From NCEH01 sp043195135 (GTDB lineage: Bacteria > Pseudomonadota > Alphaproteobacteria > Rhizobiales > Xanthobacteraceae): a DNA stretch of 64,000 bases. A model generated the notes under the pieces. That model was not told the origin of the DNA. It worked only from the letters and a program-made list of their open reading frames with translations, and did no database searches. This document shows, one piece after another, positions 24,601 to 32,893 of this stretch (its first letter is position 1; every line of letters starts with the position of its first letter). A program made the position numbers and the translations under genes. The DNA lies in assembly GCF_043195135.1 (NCBI RefSeq), contig NZ_JBAFWP010000003.1. The stretch is one strand, 5' to 3'.

Positions 24601-25497
24601 GTGGGCGACCTCGCCCGCGAGGTGTTTGGTCCTGTATTGCATGTGCTGCGCTATCAGCGGGACGAGCGCGACGCCCTGATCGACGCCATCAATGCCACCG
24701 GCTACGGCCTCACCTTCGGCCTGCACACCCGGATCGACGAGACCATCGCGCAGGTGGACGCGCGGATTTCCGCCGGCAACCTCTACATCAACCGCAATCT
24801 CATCGGCGCGGTGGTGGGCGTGCAGCCGTTCGGCGGGCACGGTCTCTCGGGCACCGGGCCGAAGGCTGGCGGCCCGCTGTATCTGCGGCGCCTGCTGGGG
24901 CAATGTCCGCCGCTGGAGCCCCTTGCCCCGGCACCTGCGGACGCGGCCGCGCGTGCCTGGATCGCGCATCTTACGGCGCGCGGGCTCGACGCCCACGCTG
25001 CGCGCTGCGCCGGCCTTGCGAACCAGGGGTTCGCCGGAGCGGAATGCGAAATGGCGGGGCCGGTCGGCGAGCGCAATCTCTATTCCTGGCACCCGCGCGG
25101 GACGGTGCTGCTGGTGCCGGCCACCGCTCTTGGCCTTTCGGTGCAGATGGCGACCGCGCTTGCCGCCGGAAACCGCGCGCTGGTCGATGCCCCGGCCGCG
25201 CTCAAGGCCGGTCTCGCCGATCTGCCGCGTGACGTAAAGGCACGCGTCCGGTTGGTCGACGATCGCGCCACGGCGCTGTTCGACGCGGTTCTGTTCGAGG
25301 GAGAAAGCGACCGCCTTCTCGCGCTGGAACAGGAGATGGCGCAGCGCGAAGGCCCCCTCGTCGCCGTGCACGGCCTCTCCCCCGGCGCGCTCGCCGCGGG
25401 GGCCACCTATCCCGTGGAATGGCTGCTGCACGAGCGCACCACCAGCACCAATACGGCGGCGGCCGGCGGCAATGCGACGCTCCTGGCCCTGGGTTGA
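21634..25497 (+). CDS. putA: Trifunctional proline utilization protein PutA (repressor, proline dehydrogenase, P5C dehydrogenase)
   Basis: A 1287-residue PutA that oxidises proline to P5C with FAD, then glutamate semialdehyde to glutamate with NAD+. Residues 1-45 form a ribbon-helix-helix DNA-binding domain (TIGIKVDDALRARL, then HGRTPHWLVKQAL), so this is the trifunctional type. The proline dehydrogenase barrel spans roughly 170-500 and includes RLVKGAYWDAEIK near 420. The aldehyde dehydrogenase domain spans roughly 560-1060 with the catalytic C900 in AGQRCSALR and ISPWNFPLAIF before it. A C-terminal extension follows, as in long PutAs. A perfect inverted repeat with GTTGCA cores just upstream is the probable operator. 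Neighbours suggest wider imino-acid metabolism. Confidence 0.97.
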   Translation: MGTTIGIKVDDALRARLRAAAARHGRTPHWLVKQALVTMLDTLDATPGDLPAGADLTLSEIIGCAQDSRPFLPFAQAVRPEGILRARITAAYRAPEEECLPRLIADATLSPAQANAVAEQAKQLVLALRAKAGKGAVEALIHEYDLSSQEGVALLCLAEALLRIPDRPTRDALIRDKIGRGDWLAHLGHSRSLFVNAATWGLLVTGRLTGTSSEAGLASALTRLVARGGEPLIRAAVDLTMRMMGEQFVIGETIAQALANSRAMEAKGFRHSYDMLGEAAMTAADAARYQAAYVQAIHAIGKAAGRRGIHEGPGISIKLSALHPRYSRAQRERVMEEMLPRVHELARLARSYDIGLNIDAEEADRLDLSLDVLEALCLDPDLAGWNGIGFVVQAYQKRAMAVLDFIIDLGRRSARRIMVRLVKGAYWDAEIKRAQVDGLEGFPVFTRKVHTDVSYLACARRLLGAPDSVFPQFATHNAQTLSAVMALAGENFYAGQYEFQCLHGMGEPLYEEVVGPHKLNRPCRIYAPVGPHETLLAYLVRRLLENGANSSFVHRIADESFPVEALVADPVAEAAAIAPHGAPNPRIAAPRELFGSTRRNAAGLDLTNEQRLGSLAAALLQGQQAMPRAVPLMAGEESGRGEQPARTVRNPADLRETVGEVVDADPALAARALNQATTLGVVWSATPAADRARCLRAAADLLEARMPALLGLIVREAGKSLPNAIGEVREAVDFLRYYASEAAHFDADSHRPLGPVVCISPWNFPLAIFTGQVAAALAAGNPVIAKPAEETPLIAAEAVKILHEAGVPPAALLLLPGDGRVGAALVADARTCGVLFTGSTEVARQIRAQLAARLGPDGWPVPLVAETGGQNALVVDSSALPEQVVADALVSAFDSAGQRCSALRLLCLQEETADRVLAMLRGALAEWRVGDPALLSTDMGPLISAEARSGIAAHVEAMRGRGFKIEQAPLPDACRHGIFLPPTLIEIGEVGDLAREVFGPVLHVLRYQRDERDALIDAINATGYGLTFGLHTRIDETIAQVDARISAGNLYINRNLIGAVVGVQPFGGHGLSGTGPKAGGPLYLRRLLGQCPPLEPLAPAPADAAARAWIAHLTARGLDAHAARCAGLANQGFAGAECEMAGPVGERNLYSWHPRGTVLLVPATALGLSVQMATALAAGNRALVDAPAALKAGLADLPRDVKARVRLVDDRATALFDAVLFEGESDRLLALEQEMAQREGPLVAVHGLSPGALAAGATYPVEWLLHERTTSTNTAAAGGNATLLALG

Positions 25498-25502
25498 GGC
25501 GT

Positions 25503-26444
25503 TCAGCCCACGGCCTTCACCACCTGCAGTGCGGCGATGAGGTCCTCAAGCGCGGCACCCACCGACTTGAACACCGTGATGTCGTCGTCCTGCACGCGGC
25601 CGGGCGCGCGGCCGGCGCACAGGTCGAACAAATCGCCCTTCAGCAGTTCCGCGGACCAGGCGCCCGAAGCCATGGGGAAGCGCAGGTCGCCCGCCTCGGC
25701 CAGCGCTCCGGCGCGCGTATCCACATAAACCGCACTCGCCGCGATCAGGGCATCGTCGCTTTCGCGCATGGCGGGCGTGAAGGCGCCGACCAGATCCACA
25801 TGGGTGCCAAGCCGCACATCCGCCCCGCGCACGATCGCTTGCGTGGAAGTCGTGGCGCAGGAGACGATGTCCGCCTGCGCCAGCGCGCCCTTCAGGTCGG
25901 AGACCGTGTGCGCGTCCAGCCCCTGCCCTTTCAGGCGGTCGGCGACGCAGCGCGCCTTCTCCGGCGCGCGCCCCCACACCAGGATGCGCTCGATGGGCCG
26001 CACCGCCGCATGGGCGGCGGCGAGATAGCCCGCGAGATGGCCGGTGCCCACCAGCAGAAGCGTGCGGCTGTCTCGCCGCGACAGGAAGGAGGATGCGAGG
26101 GCGGAAGCCGCCGCTGTCCGGCGGTTGGTGAGCGCGTCACCATCCAGGATCGCGCGCGGCGCACCGGTTTCCCCGTCGAACAACGTATAGATCGAATTCA
26201 CCGCGCCGAGGCCGCGTGCGCTGTTGCCGGGCACGACCGTCACCATCTTCACGCCCATGGCGACGCCGCGTTCCCAGGCCGGCATGGTGAGCAGATGGGC
26301 ACTCGCCTCCTCGGTGCCGACCTCGAACGCCTGGCGCACCGGTGCCTCCACCTTCTGGACTGCGAAGGCGGCGCGCAGGGCTTCGATGAGCGAGGGATAA
26401 TCGAGGGCTGCGTGGATCTGCGCGGCGCTGAAGACCTTGGGCAT
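25503..26444 (-). CDS. Ornithine cyclodeaminase/mu-crystallin-fold protein, probable P2C or ketimine reductase
   Basis: A 313-residue NAD(P)-dependent enzyme. Visible features: K66 in GVKMVTV and the TNRRTAA block at 106-112 (substrate side), and the dinucleotide loop LVGTGHLAG at 131-139. The catalytic aspartate of true ornithine cyclodeaminase (in a GxDxPGKxE motif) is replaced: here the stretch is VGAFTPAMRE with F222. This favours the Delta1-pyrroline-2-carboxylate/ketimine reductase branch over ornithine cyclodeaminase. It is convergent with putA, 5 bp between stop codons, and divergent from a FAD oxidoreductase. A role in making L-proline for PutA is inference. The start is the ATG at 26444; a longer extension is not homologous. 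Confidence 0.88.
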   Translation of the reverse strand: MPKVFSAAQIHAALDYPSLIEALRAAFAVQKVEAPVRQAFEVGTEEASAHLLTMPAWERGVAMGVKMVTVVPGNSARGLGAVNSIYTLFDGETGAPRAILDGDALTNRRTAAASALASSFLSRRDSRTLLLVGTGHLAGYLAAAHAAVRPIERILVWGRAPEKARCVADRLKGQGLDAHTVSDLKGALAQADIVSCATTSTQAIVRGADVRLGTHVDLVGAFTPAMRESDDALIAASAVYVDTRAGALAEAGDLRFPMASGAWSAELLKGDLFDLCAGRAPGRVQDDDITVFKSVGAALEDLIAALQVVKAVG

Positions 26445-26665
26445 GCGAATCGGCTCCGGGGCATTTTTTTTGAGCAAAGCGGGTACCGGTTCACGTGAAG
26501 AAAATGCGATGAAACCGCAACCGGGATGTTTCCGCAGGCACGCGACCCCTTGAAACTGCCGCGCGCCGCGTGCCTCCCAGCATGCCACCAAACCTGCCCT
26601 GCCCGTTACGCGCCCGGCGCGGCGATGCCGGGGCGGGCACAGCACCAGAGCGAGCCGGTTCCCAG
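26445..26665. promoter_or_regulatory. Divergent promoter region with palindrome TTCACGTGAA
   Basis: The 221 bp between the reductase and the FAD oxidoreductase contain a perfect 10-bp palindrome TTCACGTGAA at 26490-26499 and a run of eight T residues at 26464-26471, 20 to 27 bp before the reductase start. These are candidate regulatory signals; no regulator is assigned. Confidence 0.45.
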
Positions 26666-27847
26666 ATGGCGGACGACTATTTCGACGTGGTGATCGTGGG
26701 CGGCGCGGCCAACGGCAGCTCCATCGCCTATCACGTGGCGGCGAACCCGGATTTTACCGGCCGCGTGCTCGTGCTGGAACAGGATCCGAGCTACCAGGCC
26801 TGCGCCTCGGCGCGCTCGGCCGCCTCGATCCGCCAGCAATATTCCTCCGCCATCAATGTCGCGATCTCGCTCTATGGCATCGCCTTCCTGCGCCAGATCG
26901 GAACCCGGCTCGCTGTCGATGGGGATGTCCCCGACATCGCATTGCGCGAGGGCGGCTATCTCTTCCTCGCCAGCGAGGCCGGCGCCGACGATCTGGCAGG
27001 CGCCCATGCAATGCAAACCGGCCTTGGCGCCAACGTCGCGCTCCTTTCGCCGGACGATCTGGCCGCACGCTTTCCCTGGCTGAATATCGAGGGGATCGCG
27101 CGCGGCAGCCTGGGGCTTTCGGGCGAAGGCTGGTTCGATGGCTACGGCCTGATGCAGGCCTTCCGCCGCAAGGCGCGCAGCCTCGGGGTGGAATATCGCG
27201 CGGCCAAAGCGGCCCGCCTGGAGCGCATCGGCGACCGGATCGCCGCGGTTATGCTGGCGGACGGCACGCGCATCGCCTGCGGATGGGCGGTGAACGCGGC
27301 GGGTGCGGGCGGCGCCGATCTCGCGCGCAGCGCCGGCATCGATCTCCCGGTGGCGAACAAGAAGCGCATGATCTTCACCTTCACCTGCCCGGATGCGGTG
27401 CCGGATTGCCCGCTGCTGATCGACCCGAGCGGGGTTTATGTGCGCCCCGAGGGACAGGGCTTCCTCTGCGGCACCGCTCCGGCGCCGCAGGATGATCCCG
27501 ACAGCGAAGATTTCGAGGTGGACCACGCGCTGTTCGAGGATGTGATCTGGCCGGCGCTGGCGCGGCGCGTTCCCGCCTTTGAGCGGCTGCGTCCCGGCCG
27601 CGCCTGGGCCGGGCATTACGACATGAACCTGTTCGACCAGAATGCGATTCTCGGGGCGGCGCCGGGCTGCGCCAACCTGCTGCTGGCCAATGGCTTCAGC
27701 GGCCACGGCCTGCAACAATCCCCGGCGGTCGGCCGGGGATTGAGCGAACTGATCGTGCATGCGCGTTATGTGACGCTGGACCTGTCACCGCTCGGCTATG
27801 AGCGCATCACCCGCAACGCGCCCCTGGTGGAGCGCAAGGTGGTGTGA
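26666..27847 (+). CDS. FAD-dependent oxidoreductase, DAO family, FOXRED1-like
   Basis: A 393-residue flavoprotein of the D-amino-acid oxidase/sarcosine oxidase superfamily. The FAD-binding start is VIVGGAANGSSIAYH (about 9-23), a GxAxxG variant common in this branch. The SARSAASIRQQYS block and the WAGHYDMNLFDQNAILG block near residue 320 resemble the mitochondrial complex I assembly factor FOXRED1 and its bacterial relatives. GFSGHGLQQSPAVGRG near the C-terminus closes the FAD site. The start at 26666 (MADDYFD) excludes a non-homologous extension. Neighbouring putA and a likely imino-acid reductase suggest it oxidises a cyclic or N-substituted amino acid such as D-proline. Substrate unproven. 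Confidence 0.88.
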   Translation: MADDYFDVVIVGGAANGSSIAYHVAANPDFTGRVLVLEQDPSYQACASARSAASIRQQYSSAINVAISLYGIAFLRQIGTRLAVDGDVPDIALREGGYLFLASEAGADDLAGAHAMQTGLGANVALLSPDDLAARFPWLNIEGIARGSLGLSGEGWFDGYGLMQAFRRKARSLGVEYRAAKAARLERIGDRIAAVMLADGTRIACGWAVNAAGAGGADLARSAGIDLPVANKKRMIFTFTCPDAVPDCPLLIDPSGVYVRPEGQGFLCGTAPAPQDDPDSEDFEVDHALFEDVIWPALARRVPAFERLRPGRAWAGHYDMNLFDQNAILGAAPGCANLLLANGFSGHGLQQSPAVGRGLSELIVHARYVTLDLSPLGYERITRNAPLVERKVV

Positions 27848-27877
27848 GTCGGCACCCGGCCTCACACCGGTCTCCGT

Positions 27878-29374
27878 TCAGCCCTCGTAATGGTCGGCGA
27901 CGAGCTGGTTCAGCAGCCGCACGCCCCAGCCCGAAGCCCAGCTCTTGTTGATGTCGCTGGCCGGCGAGGACATGGCCGTGCCGGCGACATCCAGATGCGC
28001 CCAAGGGGTCTTGTCCACATAGCGCTTGAGGAATTGCGCCGCCGTGATCGAGCCGCCGTTGCGGCCGCCGGTATTCTTCATGTCGGCGAAGCGGCTGTCG
28101 ATCTGCTTGTCGTATTCCGGGCCGAGGGGCATGCGCCACACGCGCTCGCCGGTCTCCATTCCGGCGGCCGAAAGGCGCTGGGCCAGTTCGTCGTCATTGG
28201 AGAACAGGCCGGCATATTCCTGCCCGAGCGCCACCAGGATGGCGCCGGTGAGGGTGGCGAGGTCCACCATGAAGCGCGGCTTGAAGCGCTCCTTCGTGTA
28301 CCAGAGCACATCGGCCAGGACGAGCCGGCCCTCGGCATCGGTATTGATGATCTCGATGGTCTGCCCGGACATGGAGGTGACGATGTCGCCGGGGCGCTGG
28401 GCCGCGCCATCGGGCATGTTCTCGACGCAGCCGATGACGCCGACCGCATTCACCTTGGCCTTGCGGGCCGCCAGCGCATACATGAGCCCGGTGACGCAGG
28501 CGGCGCCTCCCATGTCGCCCTTCATGTCCTCCATGCCGGCGGCGGGCTTGATGGAGATGCCGCCGGTGTCGAAGGTCACGCCCTTGCCGATGAAGGCCAC
28601 CGGCTGGGTGTTCGCGTCCCCGCCGTTCCAGCGCATCACCACGACGCGGCTTTCCTTGATGGACCCCTGGCCGACGCCGAGCAGCGCGCCCATGCCCAAC
28701 TGCGCGAGTTCCGCGTCGCCCAGCACCTCCACATCCACGCCGACCGAGGTCAGCTCCTGCGCGCGGCGGGCAAATTCCGGGGGATCGAGCACGTTGGACG
28801 GCTCGTTGACGAGGTTGCGCGCCAGGACCACGCCATCGGCCAGCGCTTCGCCAGCGGCCCAGGCGCGGCGCGTGCCCGCCTCGTCGGCCACCAGGAAGGT
28901 CAATGTCAGCGCGACCGGTTCGGCCTCGCCTTCCTTGCGCTTGGTCTTGTAGCGGTCGAACACATAGCTGCGCAGCCGTGCGCCCAGCGCCATCTCCGCC
29001 ACAAAGGCCGGGCTCACCTTCAGGCCGGGCAGGTCGACGAGGATCGTCGCCTCGCGCGCGCCGCCGGGAATCTTGCCGAACGCCACGCCGCCGAGCTTGA
29101 GAAAATCGGCCGCCTTCAGATCCGCGCCCTTGCCGACGCCCAGGATCACAAGGCGCGGCGCATCGAGGTTCGCGGGCGCGATCAGGTCCAGCGCGGACGA
29201 GAGGCGGCCCTTGAATTGATCCGCGCTGATCGCCCGCTTCACTCCGTCGAGACCGGACTTGAGCTGCTTCTGCGCTTCGCGTCCGAACGTGAGCGTGTCG
29301 TCGGTCAGGACGATGAGGACACCTTTCGGGGCGGCGCCATGCTTGGCGAAACGGATGGTGACGGGCTCGGCCAT
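27878..29374 (-). CDS. pepA: Leucyl aminopeptidase, M17 family
   Basis: A 498-residue cytosolic dizinc aminopeptidase that removes N-terminal residues from peptides. The signature NTDAEGRL lies at 344-351 with metal ligands D346 and E348; VGKGVTFDTGGISIKP and the MEDMKGDMGGAA block supply the other metal ligands and the catalytic Lys. The N-terminal domain is short and diverged as usual. The ATG at 29374 follows CCGGAG. In many rhizobia pepA sits beside the lptFG genes and holC; here it closes the purF-side run and no holC follows, so the gene has been relocated or the order is lineage-specific. Confidence 0.96.
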   Translation of the reverse strand: MAEPVTIRFAKHGAAPKGVLIVLTDDTLTFGREAQKQLKSGLDGVKRAISADQFKGRLSSALDLIAPANLDAPRLVILGVGKGADLKAADFLKLGGVAFGKIPGGAREATILVDLPGLKVSPAFVAEMALGARLRSYVFDRYKTKRKEGEAEPVALTLTFLVADEAGTRRAWAAGEALADGVVLARNLVNEPSNVLDPPEFARRAQELTSVGVDVEVLGDAELAQLGMGALLGVGQGSIKESRVVVMRWNGGDANTQPVAFIGKGVTFDTGGISIKPAAGMEDMKGDMGGAACVTGLMYALAARKAKVNAVGVIGCVENMPDGAAQRPGDIVTSMSGQTIEIINTDAEGRLVLADVLWYTKERFKPRFMVDLATLTGAILVALGQEYAGLFSNDDELAQRLSAAGMETGERVWRMPLGPEYDKQIDSRFADMKNTGGRNGGSITAAQFLKRYVDKTPWAHLDVAGTAMSSPASDINKSWASGWGVRLLNQLVADHYEG

Positions 29375-29603
29375 GGATACTCCGGGAGGTACAGCCTGCG
29401 TGGGCGCAACGGGCGATGAGCTATTCACATCTCTCTAGCCCCATCGTGCACCGGCGACAAATGCCGCAGGCGCAGGTCACCGGTCACGCCGGGCGCACGC
29501 GGATGTCCCGGTCACCGCGCCCCCCTTGGGCGCAGCGCGCAGCTTGCGCCCCAGCGGTCATCGCCAGGCTCAGCGCGCCACAGAAGGCGCCGAGCGCTGC
29601 GGA

Positions 29604-30347
29604 TCAGGCCGGATGCTGGAAGGCCAGCAGTTTGCGCGTGGGGAAATCGTAATATTTCCCCGTCTCCTCGCAGCTCGGCAGGCACAGGGAGAGCAGCGCC
29701 TCGGCCGCCTCCTCGGGCGCCGGAAGGGTCTGCGGGTCCTCGCCGGGGAACGCCTTCGCCCGCATGCGGGTGCGAATCGGGCCGGGATTGAAGAGATTGA
29801 CCTTGAGATTGCCGCTGACGCTTTCCGCGGCCCAGGTGCGGCCGAGCACGTCCAGCGCCGCCTTGGTCACCGCATAGGGACCCCAATAGGCCCGCGCCTT
29901 ATGGGCGGCCCCGGAAGACACCAGCACCGCGCGGCCGGCGGTGGAGAGCTTCAGCAGGGGATCGAGCGAGCGCACGAAACGGTAGTTGGCGGTGAGGTTC
30001 ACGCTCAGCGCCTGATCCCAATCCTTCGGATCCACGTGGCCGAGCGGCGTCACCGGGCCGAGAATGCCGGCATTGCCGACGAATACGTCGAGATGGCCCC
30101 AGCGCTGGTAGATGGCGCCGCCCAGGCGGTCGATGGCGTCGTAATCGGTGACGTCCATGGGCACCAGGGTGGCAGAACCGCCCGCGGCCTTGATGGTGTC
30201 GTCCACTTCCTCGAGCGCGCCCTCGGTGCGGCCGACGGCGATCACATGGGCTCCCGCCTTCGCCAGGGCGAGCGCGGTGGCCGCGCCGATGCCGCGCGTG
30301 GCGCCGGTGACGAGGGCGATCCTGTCGGCAAGCGGCCGGTCGGTCAT
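29604..30347 (-). CDS. Short-chain dehydrogenase/reductase (SDR)
   Basis: A 247-residue classical SDR. The nucleotide-binding motif TGATRGIG is at 14-21, NAG at 92-94, the catalytic serine is S144 and YxxxK is Y158/K162. The start MTDRPLADRI at 30347 is chosen from the family N-terminus; a 16-codon upstream extension is possible but unlikely. It lies 175 bp downstream of purF on the same strand and 229 bp before pepA. The family is frequently found next to purF in Hyphomicrobiales. Substrate not predictable. Confidence 0.9.
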   Translation of the reverse strand: MTDRPLADRIALVTGATRGIGAATALALAKAGAHVIAVGRTEGALEEVDDTIKAAGGSATLVPMDVTDYDAIDRLGGAIYQRWGHLDVFVGNAGILGPVTPLGHVDPKDWDQALSVNLTANYRFVRSLDPLLKLSTAGRAVLVSSGAAHKARAYWGPYAVTKAALDVLGRTWAAESVSGNLKVNLFNPGPIRTRMRAKAFPGEDPQTLPAPEEAAEALLSLCLPSCEETGKYYDFPTRKLLAFQHPA

Positions 30348-30522
30348 GGCAGGGTCTCTGTCAGAGCGGAAGAAGGGGCGCGACAATCCCGCCATGCGGG
30401 CAAAAGCGCAAGGGCGGGAGGCGCGATCTTCGGGAAATCATCCACCGCAGGCGCGGCGATCCGCAGGCCAGGGACGGCCCCGCACCTCCGCCGCCCCCGT
30501 CCGGGCGCGGCGGAGAGATGGC

Positions 30523-32070
30523 TCAGCTGGCTTCCGCGAGCAGCGACAATTGCTGTGCGCCGACGGCGCCGGACTTGTCCGTGAGCAAGGTCGGGTAATC
30601 GCCGGTGAAGCAATGATCGGTGAATTGCGGACGCACCGGGTCGCGGCCGTCATAGCCCATGGCGCGATAGACGCCGTCCACCGACAGGAAGGCCAGCGAA
30701 TCCGCGCCGATATAGCGCCGCATGCCTTCCAGGTCGTGGGTGGCGGCGAGCAGCTTGTCGCGGTCCGGGGTATCGATGCCGTAATAATCAGGATGGGTGA
30801 TGGGGGGCGAGGCGATGCGGAAATGCACCTCGCTGGCGCCGGCATCGCGCATCATCTGCACGATCTTCACGGAGGTGGTGCCGCGCACGAGGCTGTCGTC
30901 CACCAGCACGATTCGCTTGCCCGCGACCACCGAGCGGTTCGCCGAATGCTTCATGCGCACGCCCTGGTCGCGCACGGTCTGGGTGGGCTGGATGAAGGTG
31001 CGGCCCACATAATGATTGCGGATGATGCCGAGCTCATACGGCACGCCGGACACCTGGGAATAGCCGATGGCCGCCGGCACGCCGGAATCCGGCACCGGCA
31101 CGATCACGTCGGCGGGCAAATGGCTTTCCTGCGCCAGGACCTGGCCCATGGTCTTGCGCACCTGGTAGACCGAGCGCCCGCCCACCACCGAATCCGGCCG
31201 GGCGAAATAGATGTACTCGAAGATGCAGGGCCGCGCCGGCATGGAAGGGAACGGCTTGAACGAGGTGATGCCGTCCTCGTCGATCACCACCACTTCGCCA
31301 TTCTCGATGTCGCGCACATAGCGCGCGCCGATGATGTCGAGGGCGCAAGTCTCGGAGGCGAGGATGGGCGAATTGTCCAGCATGCCCAGAACCAGCGGGC
31401 GGATGCCGAGGGGGTCGCGCGCGCCGATCAGCTTCTTGTTGGTGACGGCGACCAGCGAATAGGCGCCTTCCAGGAAGTGCAGCGCGTCGATGAAGCGATC
31501 GACGAAGCGCGCCTTCTTCGAGCGCGCCACCAGATGCAGGATCACTTCGGTATCGGTGGTGGACTGGGTGATGGCCCCGTCCCGCACCAATTGCTTGCGC
31601 AGCGTAAGCCCGTTGGTGAGATTGCCGTTGTGGCCGACGGCGAAGCCGCCGGCGTCCAGCTCGGCGAACAGCGGCTGCACGTTGCGCAGCAGGGTTTCGC
31701 CGGTGGTGGAATAGCGCACGTGGCCGACTGCGATATGGCCCGGCAGGCGCTCGATCACGCGGGCATCGGAAAAGGTATCGCCGACGAGGCCGAGGCGGCG
31801 CTCGGAATGGAAGCGGCGGCCGTCATAGGTGACGATGCCGGCGGCTTCCTGCCCGCGATGCTGGAGCGCATGGAGGCCGATGGCCGTGATGGCGGCGGCG
31901 TCCGGATGATTGAAGACGCCGAAAACCCCGCACTCCTCGCGCAGGCGGTCGCCGTTCAGATCTTCGTCCAGGTTCATCTGGCCCGTCTCCCGTGCGACCC
32001 CACCATGCGCAAAGCCATCCCGCGCCCAAGGGGCGTCGGGAGCGTGGGACTCCTCGCTCTCCATGTCCAT
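30523..32070 (-). CDS. purF: Amidophosphoribosyltransferase
   Basis: First committed step of purine synthesis: PRPP plus glutamine to phosphoribosylamine. The N-terminal glutaminase nucleophile is the Cys in REECGVFGVF, exposed after propeptide removal. Glutaminase blocks RYSTTGE and GHNGNL follow; the PRPP-binding motif IVLVDDSLVRGTTS is in the C-terminal phosphoribosyltransferase domain. Two starts compete. ATG 32070 has an excellent GGAGG at a good distance and lies 22 bp after cvpA, giving 515 residues with a 46-residue propeptide. ATG 31977 would give the usual short 15-residue propeptide. I list the first because of its ribosome-binding site. Confidence 0.96.
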   Translation of the reverse strand: MDMESEESHAPDAPWARDGFAHGGVARETGQMNLDEDLNGDRLREECGVFGVFNHPDAAAITAIGLHALQHRGQEAAGIVTYDGRRFHSERRLGLVGDTFSDARVIERLPGHIAVGHVRYSTTGETLLRNVQPLFAELDAGGFAVGHNGNLTNGLTLRKQLVRDGAITQSTTDTEVILHLVARSKKARFVDRFIDALHFLEGAYSLVAVTNKKLIGARDPLGIRPLVLGMLDNSPILASETCALDIIGARYVRDIENGEVVVIDEDGITSFKPFPSMPARPCIFEYIYFARPDSVVGGRSVYQVRKTMGQVLAQESHLPADVIVPVPDSGVPAAIGYSQVSGVPYELGIIRNHYVGRTFIQPTQTVRDQGVRMKHSANRSVVAGKRIVLVDDSLVRGTTSVKIVQMMRDAGASEVHFRIASPPITHPDYYGIDTPDRDKLLAATHDLEGMRRYIGADSLAFLSVDGVYRAMGYDGRDPVRPQFTDHCFTGDYPTLLTDKSGAVGAQQLSLLAEAS

Positions 32071-32092
32071 CTTTACCTCCGCTCGACGCGGC

Positions 32093-32785
32093 TCACTGGC
32101 CGGTGCCGCGCGCGCTCTCAAGCAGTTGCTCGAACCCTTGCCGCTCGCCGCGGCGGTATCCGGTTTCGCCAGCCGCCGCTCCGGCGACCGTCGCAACTGT
32201 CATCGTGGTGCCCCCACGTTCCGTACGCGGGCCGGGCGGGATTGCGGGCGCATCGCCCTCATCTGTCGCCGGAGACCGCTTCAGTCTCTTAAGAATGGTA
32301 TTCTCCGGATCGTCCGGCAACAGGGACATAAGCCAATCCCCGGTGTTTTGCAGCACCGGACGGGATTTTGCGTTCAAAACCCACGGCGGCTGGCTCTTGT
32401 CCGGAACCAGCCAGTTGAAGAACAGAAACGCCACAACCATCACCAGCAGGCCGCGGGCAAGGCCGAAGGCGAAGCCCAAGGTGCGGTCCAGCGCGCCGAT
32501 CCGGCTGTCCAGGACAGCATCGGAAATGCGGGCGCTGATAATGGAAACGATCAGCAGTGTTCCGAGGAACAGGATTCCGACGGTCACGGCCAGCGCCACC
32601 GTGTCCTGCGACACGTATTGCTTGGTGATCGGAAGCAATTGAGGATAGAAAAACAACGTCACGCCGGCCGCAGCCAGCCAAGACACGATGCTGAAGACTT
32701 CGCGCAGAAAACCGCGAACCATGGCCAGAAGGCCGGAAAGCAGCATCACCGAAATAACGATGAGATCGAGCAGCGTCACGGGCAT
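32093..32785 (-). CDS. cvpA: CvpA-family membrane protein
   Basis: A 230-residue inner-membrane protein with about four hydrophobic segments in the first 150 residues (MPVTLLDLIVISVMLLSG start, GILFLGTLLIVSIISARI, GLLVMVVAFLFFNW) and a hydrophilic cytoplasmic tail. CvpA was named for its role in colicin V export and is widely found just upstream of purF, as here with a 22-bp gap. The sequence RIGALDRTLGFAFGLARGLL matches the family core. The start at 32785 is used; an upstream extension is non-homologous. Molecular function is not established; roles in envelope homeostasis are reported for homologues. Confidence 0.92.
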   Translation of the reverse strand: MPVTLLDLIVISVMLLSGLLAMVRGFLREVFSIVSWLAAAGVTLFFYPQLLPITKQYVSQDTVALAVTVGILFLGTLLIVSIISARISDAVLDSRIGALDRTLGFAFGLARGLLVMVVAFLFFNWLVPDKSQPPWVLNAKSRPVLQNTGDWLMSLLPDDPENTILKRLKRSPATDEGDAPAIPPGPRTERGGTTMTVATVAGAAAGETGYRRGERQGFEQLLESARGTGQ

Positions 32786-32893
32786 GGGCGCGGCGGGTCC
32801 TTCGTGCGGCGCCCGAAGGCGTGCTGCGGAACACTGCGTGTCATAAATCCGCAGCGTGGCTCGGACGTATAGCTTCAAGTGCCCGCCGCGTCA

